Shown here: piece after piece, positions 16,487-25,144 of the stretch
Layout of the letters: every line of letters begins with the position of its first letter
Numbering within the stretch: the stretch's first letter is position 1
Origin: Armatimonadetes bacterium UBA5352
GTDB lineage: Bacteria; Armatimonadota; Zipacnadia; Zipacnadales; UBA5352
DNA length: 31,837 nucleotides
Direction of reading: 5' to 3'
Assembly (NCBI GenBank): GCA_002411015.1
Contig: DHPY01000009.1
Location: 1,087-32,923 of the forward strand
Translations under genes and position numbers: made by a program
Notes under the pieces: model-generated
Seen by the model: the letters and a program-made list of their open reading frames with translations, nothing else
What the model was told of the DNA's origin: nothing
Databases searched by the model: none

Positions 16487-17700
16487 GCGAGCGGGGCCGG
16501 ATGATCCTGTTTGTGATCGGGATGCTCGTGCTCTTCACCACGGTGTCGTTGCTGGTGAGCGCCACCACCGCATTCGACTACACCCGCGACCACGCGAGCA
16601 GCCGGACGAACCCCTGGGGCACGAAGGCCTGGCGCGAGCTGATCGGGCGATGCGGCGTGGAGACCCGGGACTGGCTCGCGCCGCTCACGACGCTGTCGGA
16701 CGAGGTGGAGTTCCTGGTCCTGCTCGATCCAACCGAGGTCATTGAGGATGACGAGCGCACGGCCCTTCGCGACTGGGTGCGAGGCGGCGGGCGGCTGCTG
16801 CTGGCGCCCTTTGCCAAGCGGGCGGATACCTCGATCGACGGGCGCTGGGCCCGTGCCGCGATGGATCAGGTGATGCGGCAGTTCGGCGTCACCCTCGCGT
16901 CAACCACCCGGCCGGACGGCTCCGCGCATCCGGTGGCGGAGACTGCGGCGACCGCCGACCTCAGCGAGGTCTACCTCCCCGGCACCGGGCGGCTGGGCCT
17001 TGTGGAGGACGCGGCCGAGGCCGATCAGGCAGAGCCAGCGGCTGCCGAGGTGCTGCTGAGGGACGCGGACGAGATGCCGGCAGCGGTGAGGGTCGCGTTC
17101 GGCGAGGGCACCGTCGTGGCCCTCGCTGAGGCGGAGATGCTCTCGAACGCCGTGCTCTCCCGTGCGGACAACGTCGTGCTGGCCGCGAACGTGGTCTTTG
17201 CGGGTGGGGCGCCGGAGAAGGTCCACTTCGACGAGTACCATCATGGATACGGCGGCTCAGGCGGTGCGCTGGCTGGGCCGAGGGTTGATCCATCGCCCTT
17301 CCGCAACACCGCGCTCGCCCTCCTCGGGGTGGCGGCAATCTACGCGATCGGCCGCTCGCGGCGTTTCGGCGCGCAGGCGGGCGATGCGGGTGCGGATCGA
17401 CGCTCCAGCGCGGAGTACGTGCGCGCGCTGGCACAGGTCTACAGCCAGGCCGACGCAGGGAGCGCGGCCGCCACCATGCTGGCGGCAGGTTTCCGGCGGC
17501 GGATCGCTGCTGAGGTGTCGCTCCCGGCCTCAGCACAGTTGCCGGCACTCGAGCGCGAACTGCAGCGGCGGGGACTGCCCGGCCGCGAGATGACTGAGGC
17601 ACTGCGGCAGCTTGAGGCCGCTGACGATGGTATTCCGAGCGCGCGGCTGTTGGCACTCGCGCGACAGGTGGCGCGCTATGAGAGGATGCTGGTGCGATGA
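16483..17700 (+). CDS. DUF4350 domain membrane protein
   Basis: The start is the ATG that overlaps the upstream stop. The product is about 405 residues. A membrane helix lies at 7-25, and right after it comes the DUF4350 signature (SSRTNPWGTKAWRELIGRCG), where a short-lived loop leads into a GATase-like alpha/beta fold. The segment VEFLVLLDPTEVIEDDE then WVRGGGRLLLAPF belongs to that fold. A second helix (ALALLGVAAIYAIG) follows near residue 285, then a charged helical tail. The topology suggests a periplasmic or extracytoplasmic domain between two helices, with a cytoplasmic tail. It overlaps the next gene by four bases (ATGA). DUF4350 proteins are standard partners in MoxR operons and their activity is unknown. 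Confidence 0.85.
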   Translation: MSERGRMILFVIGMLVLFTTVSLLVSATTAFDYTRDHASSRTNPWGTKAWRELIGRCGVETRDWLAPLTTLSDEVEFLVLLDPTEVIEDDERTALRDWVRGGGRLLLAPFAKRADTSIDGRWARAAMDQVMRQFGVTLASTTRPDGSAHPVAETAATADLSEVYLPGTGRLGLVEDAAEADQAEPAAAEVLLRDADEMPAAVRVAFGEGTVVALAEAEMLSNAVLSRADNVVLAANVVFAGGAPEKVHFDEYHHGYGGSGGALAGPRVDPSPFRNTALALLGVAAIYAIGRSRRFGAQAGDAGADRRSSAEYVRALAQVYSQADAGSAAATMLAAGFRRRIAAEVSLPASAQLPALERELQRRGLPGREMTEALRQLEAADDGIPSARLLALARQVARYERMLVR

Positions 17701-18671
17701 CCGATCAGGGAAGCAGCGGGACAGGTGCCGCGATGGAGCTTGCGGCGCGCATCGAGGAGACGATGGCGCGGGCGATCATCGGCCAGCGCCGCGCGATCCA
17801 GGAGATCCTCGTGGCGGTGCTGGCCGGCGGGCATGTGCTGCTCGAGGGAGTGCCGGGGGTGGCGAAGACGCTGATGGTGCGCGCGCTCGCAGCCTGCCTC
17901 GGCCGCGACTTCACGCGCGTGCAGATGACGCCCGACCTGATGCCATCGGACATCGTCGGCACCTACGTCTTCGACAGCGCCTCAAGTGAGTTCCACCTGC
18001 GGCGCGGCCCGATCTTCACACAGTTCCTGCTGGCGGATGAGATCAACCGCGCGCCCGCGAAGACGCAGTCGGCGCTGCTGGAGGGAATGCAGGAGCGGCA
18101 GGTGAGCATCGAGGGCACCACCCACCCGCTGCCGTCGGAGTTCATGGTCTTCGCGACGCAGAACCCGATCGAGTTCGAGGGCACCTATCCGCTCCCGGAG
18201 GCGCAGCTTGATCGCTTCATGCTGAAGGTGATCGTAGGCTATCCGTCCGCCGAGGAGGAGGACGGGCTGCTGCGTCGCTACCACGCGGGCTTCGACGCGA
18301 TGGACCTGAAATCTGCGGGCCTTGAGGTGGTCGTCAGCCCCGAGGCGTTCGCCCAGTGCCGGGCGGAGATCGCGTCCGTGCGGGTCGCTGACGAGCTCTT
18401 CAGCTACATCTCCGCGATCACGCGCGCGACGCGAGACAACCCGAGCGTGCTGCTTGGCTGCAGCCCGCGGGCGTCGGTGATGCTGCTGCTGGCGTCGCGG
18501 GTGCTCGCGGCGCTGCGCGGGCGCGACTACCTGATCCCGGACGATGTGAAGCAGATGGCGCCGCCCACGCTCCGCCACCGGATGGTGCTGCGGCCGGAGG
18601 CGGATATTGAGGGCCTCACCTCGGACGACGTCATTGCGGGCGTGCTCGCGACGGTTGAGGTGCCACGCTGA
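17697..18671 (+). CDS. MoxR-family AAA+ ATPase
   Basis: The 324-residue ATPase has Walker A GVPGVAKT at 51-58, Walker B LLADE at 111-115 followed by the MoxR-typical INRAPAKTQSALLEGMQE, sensor 1 FATQNP near 152-157, and the arginine region of LPEAQLDRFML. The C-terminal lid domain contains the LGCSPRASVMLL motif. MoxR proteins are chaperone-like ATPases that work with VWA or DUF58 partners in maturing or inserting metal cofactors and in envelope stress. The direct partner here is likely the DUF58 protein encoded next. The start overlaps the previous stop by four bases, so it is the third gene of an overlapping operon. Confidence 0.95.
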   Translation: MTDQGSSGTGAAMELAARIEETMARAIIGQRRAIQEILVAVLAGGHVLLEGVPGVAKTLMVRALAACLGRDFTRVQMTPDLMPSDIVGTYVFDSASSEFHLRRGPIFTQFLLADEINRAPAKTQSALLEGMQERQVSIEGTTHPLPSEFMVFATQNPIEFEGTYPLPEAQLDRFMLKVIVGYPSAEEEDGLLRRYHAGFDAMDLKSAGLEVVVSPEAFAQCRAEIASVRVADELFSYISAITRATRDNPSVLLGCSPRASVMLLLASRVLAALRGRDYLIPDDVKQMAPPTLRHRMVLRPEADIEGLTSDDVIAGVLATVEVPR

Positions 18672-18700
18672 TGGTCGCGGGAGGGCGGGGCAGATCGTGA
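18671..18700 (+). CDS. Possible nine-codon coupling minicistron
   Basis: The moxR stop TGA overlaps an ATG at 18671. This opens a frame of only nine codons whose TGA (18698-18700) overlaps the GTG start of the DUF58 gene at 18697. The arrangement would let ribosomes step from moxR to the DUF58 gene. It may also be chance, given how short it is. Confidence 0.25.
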   Translation: MVAGGRGRS

Positions 18701-20007
18701 TCCCGTCACGGCTGCTGATCGGGCTGCTGCTCGCGGCGGTGCCGCTGTTCGCACTGGGCGGCGTGCTGCCGATGCTGCCTGCGGTGGGCCTCGGCGTCAT
18801 GCTCGCACTGCTGGCGTTGGCGGTTGCTGACATGCGGCGCTCGCGAGCCCGCGACGAGGTCGAGGTTACTCGGCAGGCGCCCGACGTGCTGTCGCTGGGC
18901 GTGCCGAACCGGGTGGAGCTGACGTTGCACAACCGCAGCGGCCGCCGGCTTCGGCTGCGCGTGAAGGACGATCCGCCGGGGGAGTTCGACACGCCCGAGC
19001 GGATGCGCGCGGTGACGCTCGACCCGTGGGAGCGGCGGACCGTGAGCTACCTCACGACCCCCAGGCGGCGCGGCGACTACGCCTTCGGCGCGCTGCACCT
19101 GCGAGGCCTGTCACGACTGCGGCTCGCGTGGTGGGAGCGAACGGTACCCGCCGAGGAGACCGTGCGCGTCTACCCGAACCTCCAGCAGGTGCGCGAGTTC
19201 GACGCGCTTGCGAGGCGCGGGCGGCTGGAGGACCTGGGGCTGCGGGCCATCCGGTCGCGCGGCGAGGGCACCGAGTTCGAGAGCCTGCGGGAGTACCTCC
19301 CCGACGACAGCTTCCGCTCGATCGACTGGAAGGCGACCGCGCGCCGAGGAGCGCCGATCACCCGGCAGTACCAGGCGGAGCGCAACCAGGCCCTGCTGCT
19401 GATGATCGAGGCCGGGCGCATGATGAGCGCGCCCGCCAATGACATGACGCGCGTGGACTACGCAGTGAACGCCGCGCTGATGCTGGCGCACGTGGCGGAG
19501 CGGATGGGCGACACGGTGGGCCTGCTGACCTTCAGCGACCGCGTGAAGAGCTTCGTGGCGCCGGGCCGCGGGGGCATGCAGACCGAGCGCATCCTTGAGG
19601 AGCTTTACGCGCTGGAGGCTGAGCTGGTGGAGCCGGACTACGCGGGCGCGGTGAGCTTCCTGCGCTCGCGGGCCCGCAAGCGCGCGTTGATCTGCGCCTT
19701 CACCGACCTGGTGGACGCCGATGTCTCCGCGGCCGCGCTGTCATACCTCGCCTCGCTGCGGCCCCAGCACCTGCCGATGGTCGCCACGATCCACGATGCG
19801 GAGACGATGGCGCTGGCGGCGACCGAGCCCTCCACTCCCGGCGAGGCGTATGAGAAGGCAGTGGCTCAGCGGGCGACCGGAGAGCGTGCGCTGGCGCTGG
19901 CCCGGCTGCAGTCGCGCGGAGTGCTGGTGGTGGATGCCGCGCCGGAGGCGCTGGCGATCAGCGTCGTGAACCGCTACCTCACGGTCAAGCGTCGCGGGCT
20001 GCTCTGA
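18697..20007 (+). CDS. DUF58 domain protein
   Basis: A product of about 436 residues is obtained from the GTG at 18697, just before the hydrophobic N-terminus (SRLLIGLLLAAVPLFALGG). Two closely spaced membrane helices cover about residues 5-45. A beta-rich domain follows, and then the DUF58 core with its hallmark LREYLPDDSFRSIDWKATAR and the QAERNQALLLMIEAGRMM strand of a VWA-like fold. DUF58 proteins pair with MoxR ATPases. The gene sits 25 bases after moxR with a possible coupling minicistron between. Its last 23 bases overlap the 3' end of the SpoIIM-like gene on the opposite strand. Confidence 0.92.
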   Translation: MIPSRLLIGLLLAAVPLFALGGVLPMLPAVGLGVMLALLALAVADMRRSRARDEVEVTRQAPDVLSLGVPNRVELTLHNRSGRRLRLRVKDDPPGEFDTPERMRAVTLDPWERRTVSYLTTPRRRGDYAFGALHLRGLSRLRLAWWERTVPAEETVRVYPNLQQVREFDALARRGRLEDLGLRAIRSRGEGTEFESLREYLPDDSFRSIDWKATARRGAPITRQYQAERNQALLLMIEAGRMMSAPANDMTRVDYAVNAALMLAHVAERMGDTVGLLTFSDRVKSFVAPGRGGMQTERILEELYALEAELVEPDYAGAVSFLRSRARKRALICAFTDLVDADVSAAALSYLASLRPQHLPMVATIHDAETMALAATEPSTPGEAYEKAVAQRATGERALALARLQSRGVLVVDAAPEALAISVVNRYLTVKRRGLL

Positions 20008-21046
20008 TCTCCTCGCGCGGCGACTGTTGCTCATCACTCCTGCGAGCCGGGCGACCGCCTGTCAGGAGCCAGGCGAGCGCGACCAGCCAGACCGTGACCC
20101 CGAGGAGCACACGCGGCTCGTTCGCCTGCAGCAGGCCGCTCGTCTGCGGGCTCAGGAAGCCCTCGATCGCCGCCGCGACCCCGAGCATCGCGACCACCCC
20201 GACCAGCACTCGCACGGCGCTGCCGGCTGCGGCGGCGACGGCCCGGCTGCGCGGCAGGTCGCCGGGCGCGATCGCGGCCCAGCCGACGGCAAGCCCGGCC
20301 CCTCCCGCGACGATGATCGCGAAGATCTCCAGCACCCCGTGCGGCGCCACCATCCCGAAGATGTCCATCAGCCGGTCGTGGTGCGCGAAGACGCCGAGGA
20401 ACGCGCCGAGCATCAGCCCGTTGCTGAACAGCAGGTAGAGTGTGCCGAGGCACCAGGTGATGCCGAGCGCGAAGGCCCCCAGCGCGATGGTCGCGTTGTT
20501 GACGAAGATGCGCCCGGAGAGGTTGTCCGCGCCGACCACCGACTGGCTGTCGGCGTACCACTGCCCGACCGGCACGTCGCGGGAGAGGAACTCCTCGACC
20601 ATCTCCGAGAGCCACGGGACAAAGAGTGCGTCGCCCCATGCCGGGTTTCGGGCCGCGAGCAGGTAGGTCACGAGGGCGGGGAGCAAGAAGACCGCGGCTG
20701 AGATCGCAGTGAAGCACCAGGTTGCGCGAAAGGTCTGCGGGATCGCCGCGAGGAAGAACTGCCACGGATCGAGTCGGCGCCGGACGCGGCCTCCGTAGAG
20801 CAGCCCGTGCGCGCGGCCGACGAGATCGTTGAGGTAGCGGATGAGGCGCTCATCGCCGCTGCGGGAGCGGGCCGCTGCCAGGTCGGCGGTGGCGCGGCGG
20901 TAAAGACGCGCGAACTCATCCAGCTCCTCCGGCGCAAGACGCTTGAGGCCGGAACGGTCGCACGCGTCAATCAGCTCCACCAGCCTGGCCCATCGCTGCT
21001 GAGCATCCTGGGCGCGGGAGCTATGTCCGCCGGTGGCAGGTTGCAC
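19985..21046 (-). CDS. SpoIIM-family (DUF95) membrane protein
   Basis: The 353-residue protein has a charged N-terminal helical region of about 90 residues (RWARLVELIDAC, FARLYRRATADLAAAR), followed by about six membrane segments. The family motif PHGVLEIFAIIVAGGAGL lies in the middle. SpoIIM was named for a Bacillus sporulation factor of the engulfment machinery, but homologues like this one, with the long N-terminal part, are widespread in non-sporulating bacteria next to MoxR, DUF58 and RDD genes. Sporulation should not be inferred. The start is taken as GTG 21046. GGGG lies upstream of it. The gene runs opposite to its partners, convergent with DUF58 and divergent from RDD. Confidence 0.88.
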   Translation of the reverse strand: MQPATGGHSSRAQDAQQRWARLVELIDACDRSGLKRLAPEELDEFARLYRRATADLAAARSRSGDERLIRYLNDLVGRAHGLLYGGRVRRRLDPWQFFLAAIPQTFRATWCFTAISAAVFLLPALVTYLLAARNPAWGDALFVPWLSEMVEEFLSRDVPVGQWYADSQSVVGADNLSGRIFVNNATIALGAFALGITWCLGTLYLLFSNGLMLGAFLGVFAHHDRLMDIFGMVAPHGVLEIFAIIVAGGAGLAVGWAAIAPGDLPRSRAVAAAAGSAVRVLVGVVAMLGVAAAIEGFLSPQTSGLLQANEPRVLLGVTVWLVALAWLLTGGRPARRSDEQQSPREEIRAARDA

Positions 21047-21075
21047 GGCGCCGGCCCCTTTCCGGAGCGACTCAG

Positions 21076-21867
21076 ATGATTGATGACGAACGCGTCAGTC
21101 TGCAGGTGCCCGAGCAGGTTGAGGTCTCGTACGAGCTGGCCGGACTCGGCTCGCGCTTCCTCGCCGCGGTCATTGACGCGACGATCTTCACCGTCGCGCT
21201 CAGCCTGCTGGCCTTCCTCGCCTGGGCGATCCGCGGCTACCTCACCGGAGACGCGATGGTCTCCGGAGCAGCCGCCGGCGTCGTCGCCGGCGCGTTCGTG
21301 CTGCTCGGCATCGTCTACCATGTGTACTACGAGGTGGCACGCGAAGGCAAGACCCCCGGCAAGTCAACCACCGGCCTGCGCGTGATCTCAGTGGACGGCG
21401 GCGCGATCAGTCTCGAGCAATCCGCCGTGCGCAACATCATGCGGATCGTTGACTGGCTCCCCTTCCTCTACGGCGCGGGCGTCGTCTCCCTGCTCGTGAC
21501 CGGGAAGAACCAGCGGCTCGGCGACCTCACGGGCGGCGCGATGGTCGTCAAAGAGCGCCTCGACATCCGCGAAGAGATCCCGCAGCCGCTCGATCCGGCA
21601 GTGCATACGCCCCTGCCGCCGGAGGTCAGCGAGGACATCCTGAGCCTCGTCCGCGGCAGCGTCCGCACGGTCTCCCGCGAGGAGGAGAGGACGATCCGCC
21701 GCTTCCTCGAGCGCCGATACGACCTCCCGCCGGAGGCCCGGCGGCGGTTCGCCACGCGCCTGGCAGACTCCCTGCGGCAGCGCTTCCCGGGCCTCGACGC
21801 CGGGCGGCTTCCGAACCCCGAGTCATTCCTCGAGGTCATCATCCGCGCCCTCGACCAGCGGCGCTGA
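21076..21867 (+). CDS. RDD family membrane protein
   Basis: The 263-residue protein has an RDD domain at about 15-155. It includes LGSRFLAAVIDATIF with the namesake Arg and first Asp, a second helix pair, GKTPGKSTTGLRVI, and the closing NQRLGDLTGGAMVVKE. RDD proteins are small multi-pass membrane proteins of unclear transport or partner function, commonly linked with SpoIIM genes. The C-terminal 95 residues are charged, helical and cytoplasmic (REEERTIRRFLERR), an extension often seen in the MoxR-cluster members. Only 29 bases separate its ATG from the divergent SpoIIM-like start. Its 3' end overlaps the end of comEC on the other strand by 29 bases. Confidence 0.92.
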   Translation: MIDDERVSLQVPEQVEVSYELAGLGSRFLAAVIDATIFTVALSLLAFLAWAIRGYLTGDAMVSGAAAGVVAGAFVLLGIVYHVYYEVAREGKTPGKSTTGLRVISVDGGAISLEQSAVRNIMRIVDWLPFLYGAGVVSLLVTGKNQRLGDLTGGAMVVKERLDIREEIPQPLDPAVHTPLPPEVSEDILSLVRGSVRTVSREEERTIRRFLERRYDLPPEARRRFATRLADSLRQRFPGLDAGRLPNPESFLEVIIRALDQRR

Positions 21868-24289
21868 CCGCCCCCGGCACCCTCGTGCCGCGGCTCCCGC
21901 TCACGGTGATCGCAAGGCCGTCGGAGCGCAGCGTGATCGCGCCAAGCTCGTCCGTCCGCAGCAGGCAGATCCCGCGCGCCCGTAGCAGCGCCAGCTCCTC
22001 CTCGCCGAGGTAGCGATCGGCGTCCTCGTCGCAGGACGCAACCGCCCACGTCGGCCTGACCGCATCGAGCAGCGCCTCGTAGTCCGCCAGCCTCCTGCCG
22101 TGGTGCGGCAGCACGAGCACGTCCGCCCGCAGAGACCGGCCCGCGTTGCGCGCATCGCGGATCAGCCGCGCAACGGCGACGCGATCGGCGTCGCCGGTGA
22201 GGAGCAGCCGCACCGCGCCGTGCTCGAGCATCATCACCACGGAGTTCGCGTTCGCATCGTCCCGGCCCTCCGTGAGCAGCGGGAACCTTGGCGCAAGCAG
22301 TTCGACGATCACCCCGGCGCCGAGGTCAAGTCGCCCTCCCGCAGCCGCCTGCAAGACGCTGGCGAGGAGCCGGTCCAGCAGCTCCTCCGGTGGCCTCGCA
22401 CCCGGAAGCTCCGGCGGCAGCAGGAGCGTCTTGATGGGCACCTCCTCGAGCAGCACGGGCAGCGCGTTGCAGTGGTCGGCGTCCCAGTGCGAGACGCAGA
22501 GCGCGTCAATCCGCTCGATCCGCCGCCGCACCAGCCACGGGAGCACGATGCCCTCCGCGACCTCGCGCCCCGCGCCGGCCTGGTTCCCGCCGCCACCGCA
22601 GTCCAGCATGAGCGTGCTGCCGGAGGGCGAGCGGACGACCGCGCACTGCCCCGCACCAACCGACAGCAGCGTCAGCTCCATCTCCCGCGGCGGACCCGCA
22701 GGCAGAAGCAGCGAGGCCGTCGGCAGCACCGCCAGTGTACCGACGACCCACCACGCCCGCGGGCCATCCAGCCGCACCAGCGCGCGGTCCAGCGCCCGCT
22801 GCGCGCTGCGGTGCAGGCCAAGCGCGAGTGCGAGCGCCACGATCCCGTAGCATGCCACGCAGCCACCCGCGCCAAGCGGCACCCCCTCGACAAAGGGCAT
22901 CGGCAGCGCGGCCGCCAGGTCGTTCACGTGCATGACGAGCCGCAGAATGACCCTCGCCAGGACGCAGAGCAGCGTCAGCAGCGGCGTCAGCGCGGGCACG
23001 AGCGCGATCGGCAGTGCGATGAAGCCGAGGATGAGCACGATGCCCGAGAGCGGCACGTTGAGGAGGTTGGCGAGGTTGCCGCTGAGCGCGAAGGCCGAGA
23101 AGTGATGCGTGAGGAGGGGGCTGGTCAGCATCCACGCGCCCGCGGTGCCGCAGATGACGCCCCGGATCTGCGGGATCGGCGCCTGCGCGCGAACACCTGG
23201 GATGGTCTCGGCGTGATCGCGTGGCACGAAGACGACCACACCGATCGTGGCCGCGAAGGTAAGCTGGAAGCCGAGGCTGAGCAGCGCCTGCGGGTCACTG
23301 AGGAGGATCAGCGCCGCGGCGAGGCCGAGGGCGGTGTAGACGTCGTAGTCGCGCGCGCTGACCGCCGCGATCAGCACCAGGGCGAACATCGCCACCGCGC
23401 GGCCGACCGAGGCCTCCATCCCCACGATCGCGACCAGCAGCAGCACCGCCACGGCCGCCAGCGCCGCCTGCCAGAGCCGCATGCGCCCGAAGCTGCCGCC
23501 GGTGAGGCCGACGATCGCGATCGCAAGCATCGAGACCTGCGCGCCCGAGACCACGAGCAGGTGCACGGTGCCTGCTCGGCGGAACTGCTCCACGACCTCC
23601 TCCGGCAGCGGCGCCGCCTCCAGGCCGTAGACCATGCCGACCAGCAGCCGCGAGTAGAGCGCGCCGTCGGCCCCGGGCATCGCGGCCTCGATCGCGCTCA
23701 CCGCCCGCTGCCGCAGGCCGAAGCCGAGGCGCATCAGGCGGGCCTGCGCCGAGCCATCGCGGCCAATGACCTCCACCTGCCGCGCGCTCACCAGGCAGTG
23801 CACGCCCCGGCGCGCGAGCCAGTCACGGTAATCCCAGCCATCCGGTGCAGCGGTCGCTGGAGGAGGCTGCACCTCGGCCGCCATCAGCAGCACGCGGTCT
23901 CCGACCGCAAGCTGCGCCTTGCGCGGCACTCGCGCCTCCGTACGTCCGGTGGTGCGAGCCATGGCGCCACCCGCGTGTGCGATTGACTCGACCCGGATGC
24001 GCGCCTGCCGCCGCCAGCCTGCGTCGTCGGGTGGCGCCATCACCGTGCCGACGATCGTGCACTGGCGCGCCCCCGCGTGGCGCGAGATGTCCAGCGGACC
24101 GATCACAGCCGAGTGCTGGAAGATCACCCCGCCCAGGCCGATGATGCATCCGAGCGCGGGCGCGATGGCGAGGCGCGGCTCGAGGATCAGCAGCAGGAGC
24201 GTGGCGGTGGCCCCCGCAAGGGTGATCGCGCGCAGGAGCGCCACCGGCGGTCCGAGGCGCCCGAGCGCCATCCCGACGACCAGCGCCAC
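21839..24289 (-). CDS. comEC: ComEC/Rec2-type DNA uptake channel
   Basis: This protein of at least 816 residues forms the inner-membrane channel that carries single-stranded DNA into the cytoplasm in natural transformation. Parts in order: N-terminal helices and a DUF4131-like soluble domain; the multi-helix competence domain with GTVHLLVVSGAQVSMLAI (usually HLLAVSG); and a C-terminal metallo-beta-lactamase-like domain (LLSVGAGQC, LMLDCGGG, SHWDADHCN, LPHHG) from about residue 555 on. The SHxDxDH metal site is intact, suggesting nuclease ability. The first canonical start is GTG 24289, which falls inside the first hydrophobic helix. The same frame stays open for 42 more codons, back to the comEA stop, without ATG, GTG or TTG, so the true start is uncertain. 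Confidence 0.92.
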   Translation of the reverse strand: MALVVGMALGRLGPPVALLRAITLAGATATLLLLILEPRLAIAPALGCIIGLGGVIFQHSAVIGPLDISRHAGARQCTIVGTVMAPPDDAGWRRQARIRVESIAHAGGAMARTTGRTEARVPRKAQLAVGDRVLLMAAEVQPPPATAAPDGWDYRDWLARRGVHCLVSARQVEVIGRDGSAQARLMRLGFGLRQRAVSAIEAAMPGADGALYSRLLVGMVYGLEAAPLPEEVVEQFRRAGTVHLLVVSGAQVSMLAIAIVGLTGGSFGRMRLWQAALAAVAVLLLVAIVGMEASVGRAVAMFALVLIAAVSARDYDVYTALGLAAALILLSDPQALLSLGFQLTFAATIGVVVFVPRDHAETIPGVRAQAPIPQIRGVICGTAGAWMLTSPLLTHHFSAFALSGNLANLLNVPLSGIVLILGFIALPIALVPALTPLLTLLCVLARVILRLVMHVNDLAAALPMPFVEGVPLGAGGCVACYGIVALALALGLHRSAQRALDRALVRLDGPRAWWVVGTLAVLPTASLLLPAGPPREMELTLLSVGAGQCAVVRSPSGSTLMLDCGGGGNQAGAGREVAEGIVLPWLVRRRIERIDALCVSHWDADHCNALPVLLEEVPIKTLLLPPELPGARPPEELLDRLLASVLQAAAGGRLDLGAGVIVELLAPRFPLLTEGRDDANANSVVMMLEHGAVRLLLTGDADRVAVARLIRDARNAGRSLRADVLVLPHHGRRLADYEALLDAVRPTWAVASCDEDADRYLGEEELALLRARGICLLRTDELGAITLRSDGLAITVSGSRGTRVPGAVSAAGRGRG

Positions 24290-24415
24290 GCAGCAGAGCA
24301 GGAGCGGGCGGTGGGGGAGATCGCGCAGCCATGCGCGCAGGATGGCGCGCTGGCCGGGCGGCGGGGACTCGGCGGGCTGCGTTGGTGGATGCGTGCGGGA
24401 CCGCCCCCCTGCGGC

Positions 24416-25117
24416 TCAGTTCAGGCTTGCGCTGACGCGGATCCGCTCGACCGTGGCCGGCCCGATCCCCGGCACCTGGTCGAGGTCCTCGATGCTCCGG
24501 AACGGGCCGTTCACGGCGCGGTAGGCGAGGATGTTCTTCGCAAGCTCCGGTCCGATCCCCTCGATGCGCTGCAGCTCCTCAAGCCCCGCCGAGTTCAGCC
24601 GCACGCGCGGCTGAGGCTGTCCCTGCGCGAAAGGCGGCTGGCTCGTGGGCCGCGCAACCGGTGCGGGAGCCTGTGCGGGAGCGGGCGTCGGTGCTGCCTG
24701 CGCGTCAGGCTGAGGCGCGACGGGCGCTGCGGCAACTGGCGCGGGCACCGGGACCGCCTGCGGCTCGGGCTGCGGTACAGCCTCTACGCGCACCTGCTGG
24801 CCGTCCTCGAGGTAGGCCGCGAGGTTGACGGAATCGGGGCGCGCGGCGCTCGTGAAGCCGCCCGCGCACTCGATCGCGTTGCAGACGCGAGAGCCCGCGC
24901 ACAGCGTGTAGAGGCCCGGCTGCCGGACCTCGCCCACGACGTGCACGGTCAGGGGCACTGAGGCGGCATCAGGCGCGGTGTACGTGACGTCGCCGGCGGT
25001 GGCGGGAGTCGCAGCATAGCGCGCGCCGCCGAAGGCAGACCACGAGACGATGCCGACCACCGCCGCCAGGATCAGCGCGGCGGCAACCTTCTGCCCGGTT
25101 CTCAGGCTCTCTAACAT
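24416..25117 (-). CDS. comEA: ComEA-like DNA-binding competence protein
   Basis: The 233-residue protein has one N-terminal membrane helix (about 10-28), an SLBB-type domain at about 54-113 (VHVVGEVRQPGLYTL), a long Pro/Ala/Gln linker at about 114-170, and a C-terminal helix-hairpin-helix pair at about 172-233 with RIEGIGPELAKNILAYR and QVPGIGPATVERIR. ComEA binds double-stranded DNA at the cell surface or in the periplasm and passes it to ComEC. Two extra Cys (73 and 79) in the SLBB part might form a disulfide. The ATG at 25117 follows a G-run that may serve as ribosome-binding site. The gene lies 27 bases after leuS and in the same reading frame as comEC. Confidence 0.92.
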   Translation of the reverse strand: MLESLRTGQKVAAALILAAVVGIVSWSAFGGARYAATPATAGDVTYTAPDAASVPLTVHVVGEVRQPGLYTLCAGSRVCNAIECAGGFTSAARPDSVNLAAYLEDGQQVRVEAVPQPEPQAVPVPAPVAAAPVAPQPDAQAAPTPAPAQAPAPVARPTSQPPFAQGQPQPRVRLNSAGLEELQRIEGIGPELAKNILAYRAVNGPFRSIEDLDQVPGIGPATVERIRVSASLN

Positions 25118-25144
25118 CCCCCGTCCCCCGTGGGCGGACCGGAG

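Noticed and set aside
19985..21046. Evidence for sporulation from the SpoIIM-like gene
   Set aside because: This family branch is common in non-sporulating bacteria beside MoxR and DUF58 genes, and no other sporulation gene is present.
22100..23986. A 628-codon plus-strand open frame
   Set aside because: It is antisense to comEC and is dominated by Arg, His, Gln and Asp without any domain.
23823..24332. An alternative ATG-started frame at the beginning of comEC
   Set aside because: It reads as Pro/Arg/Ala-rich protein without membrane helices, out of frame with the conserved ComEC sequence.
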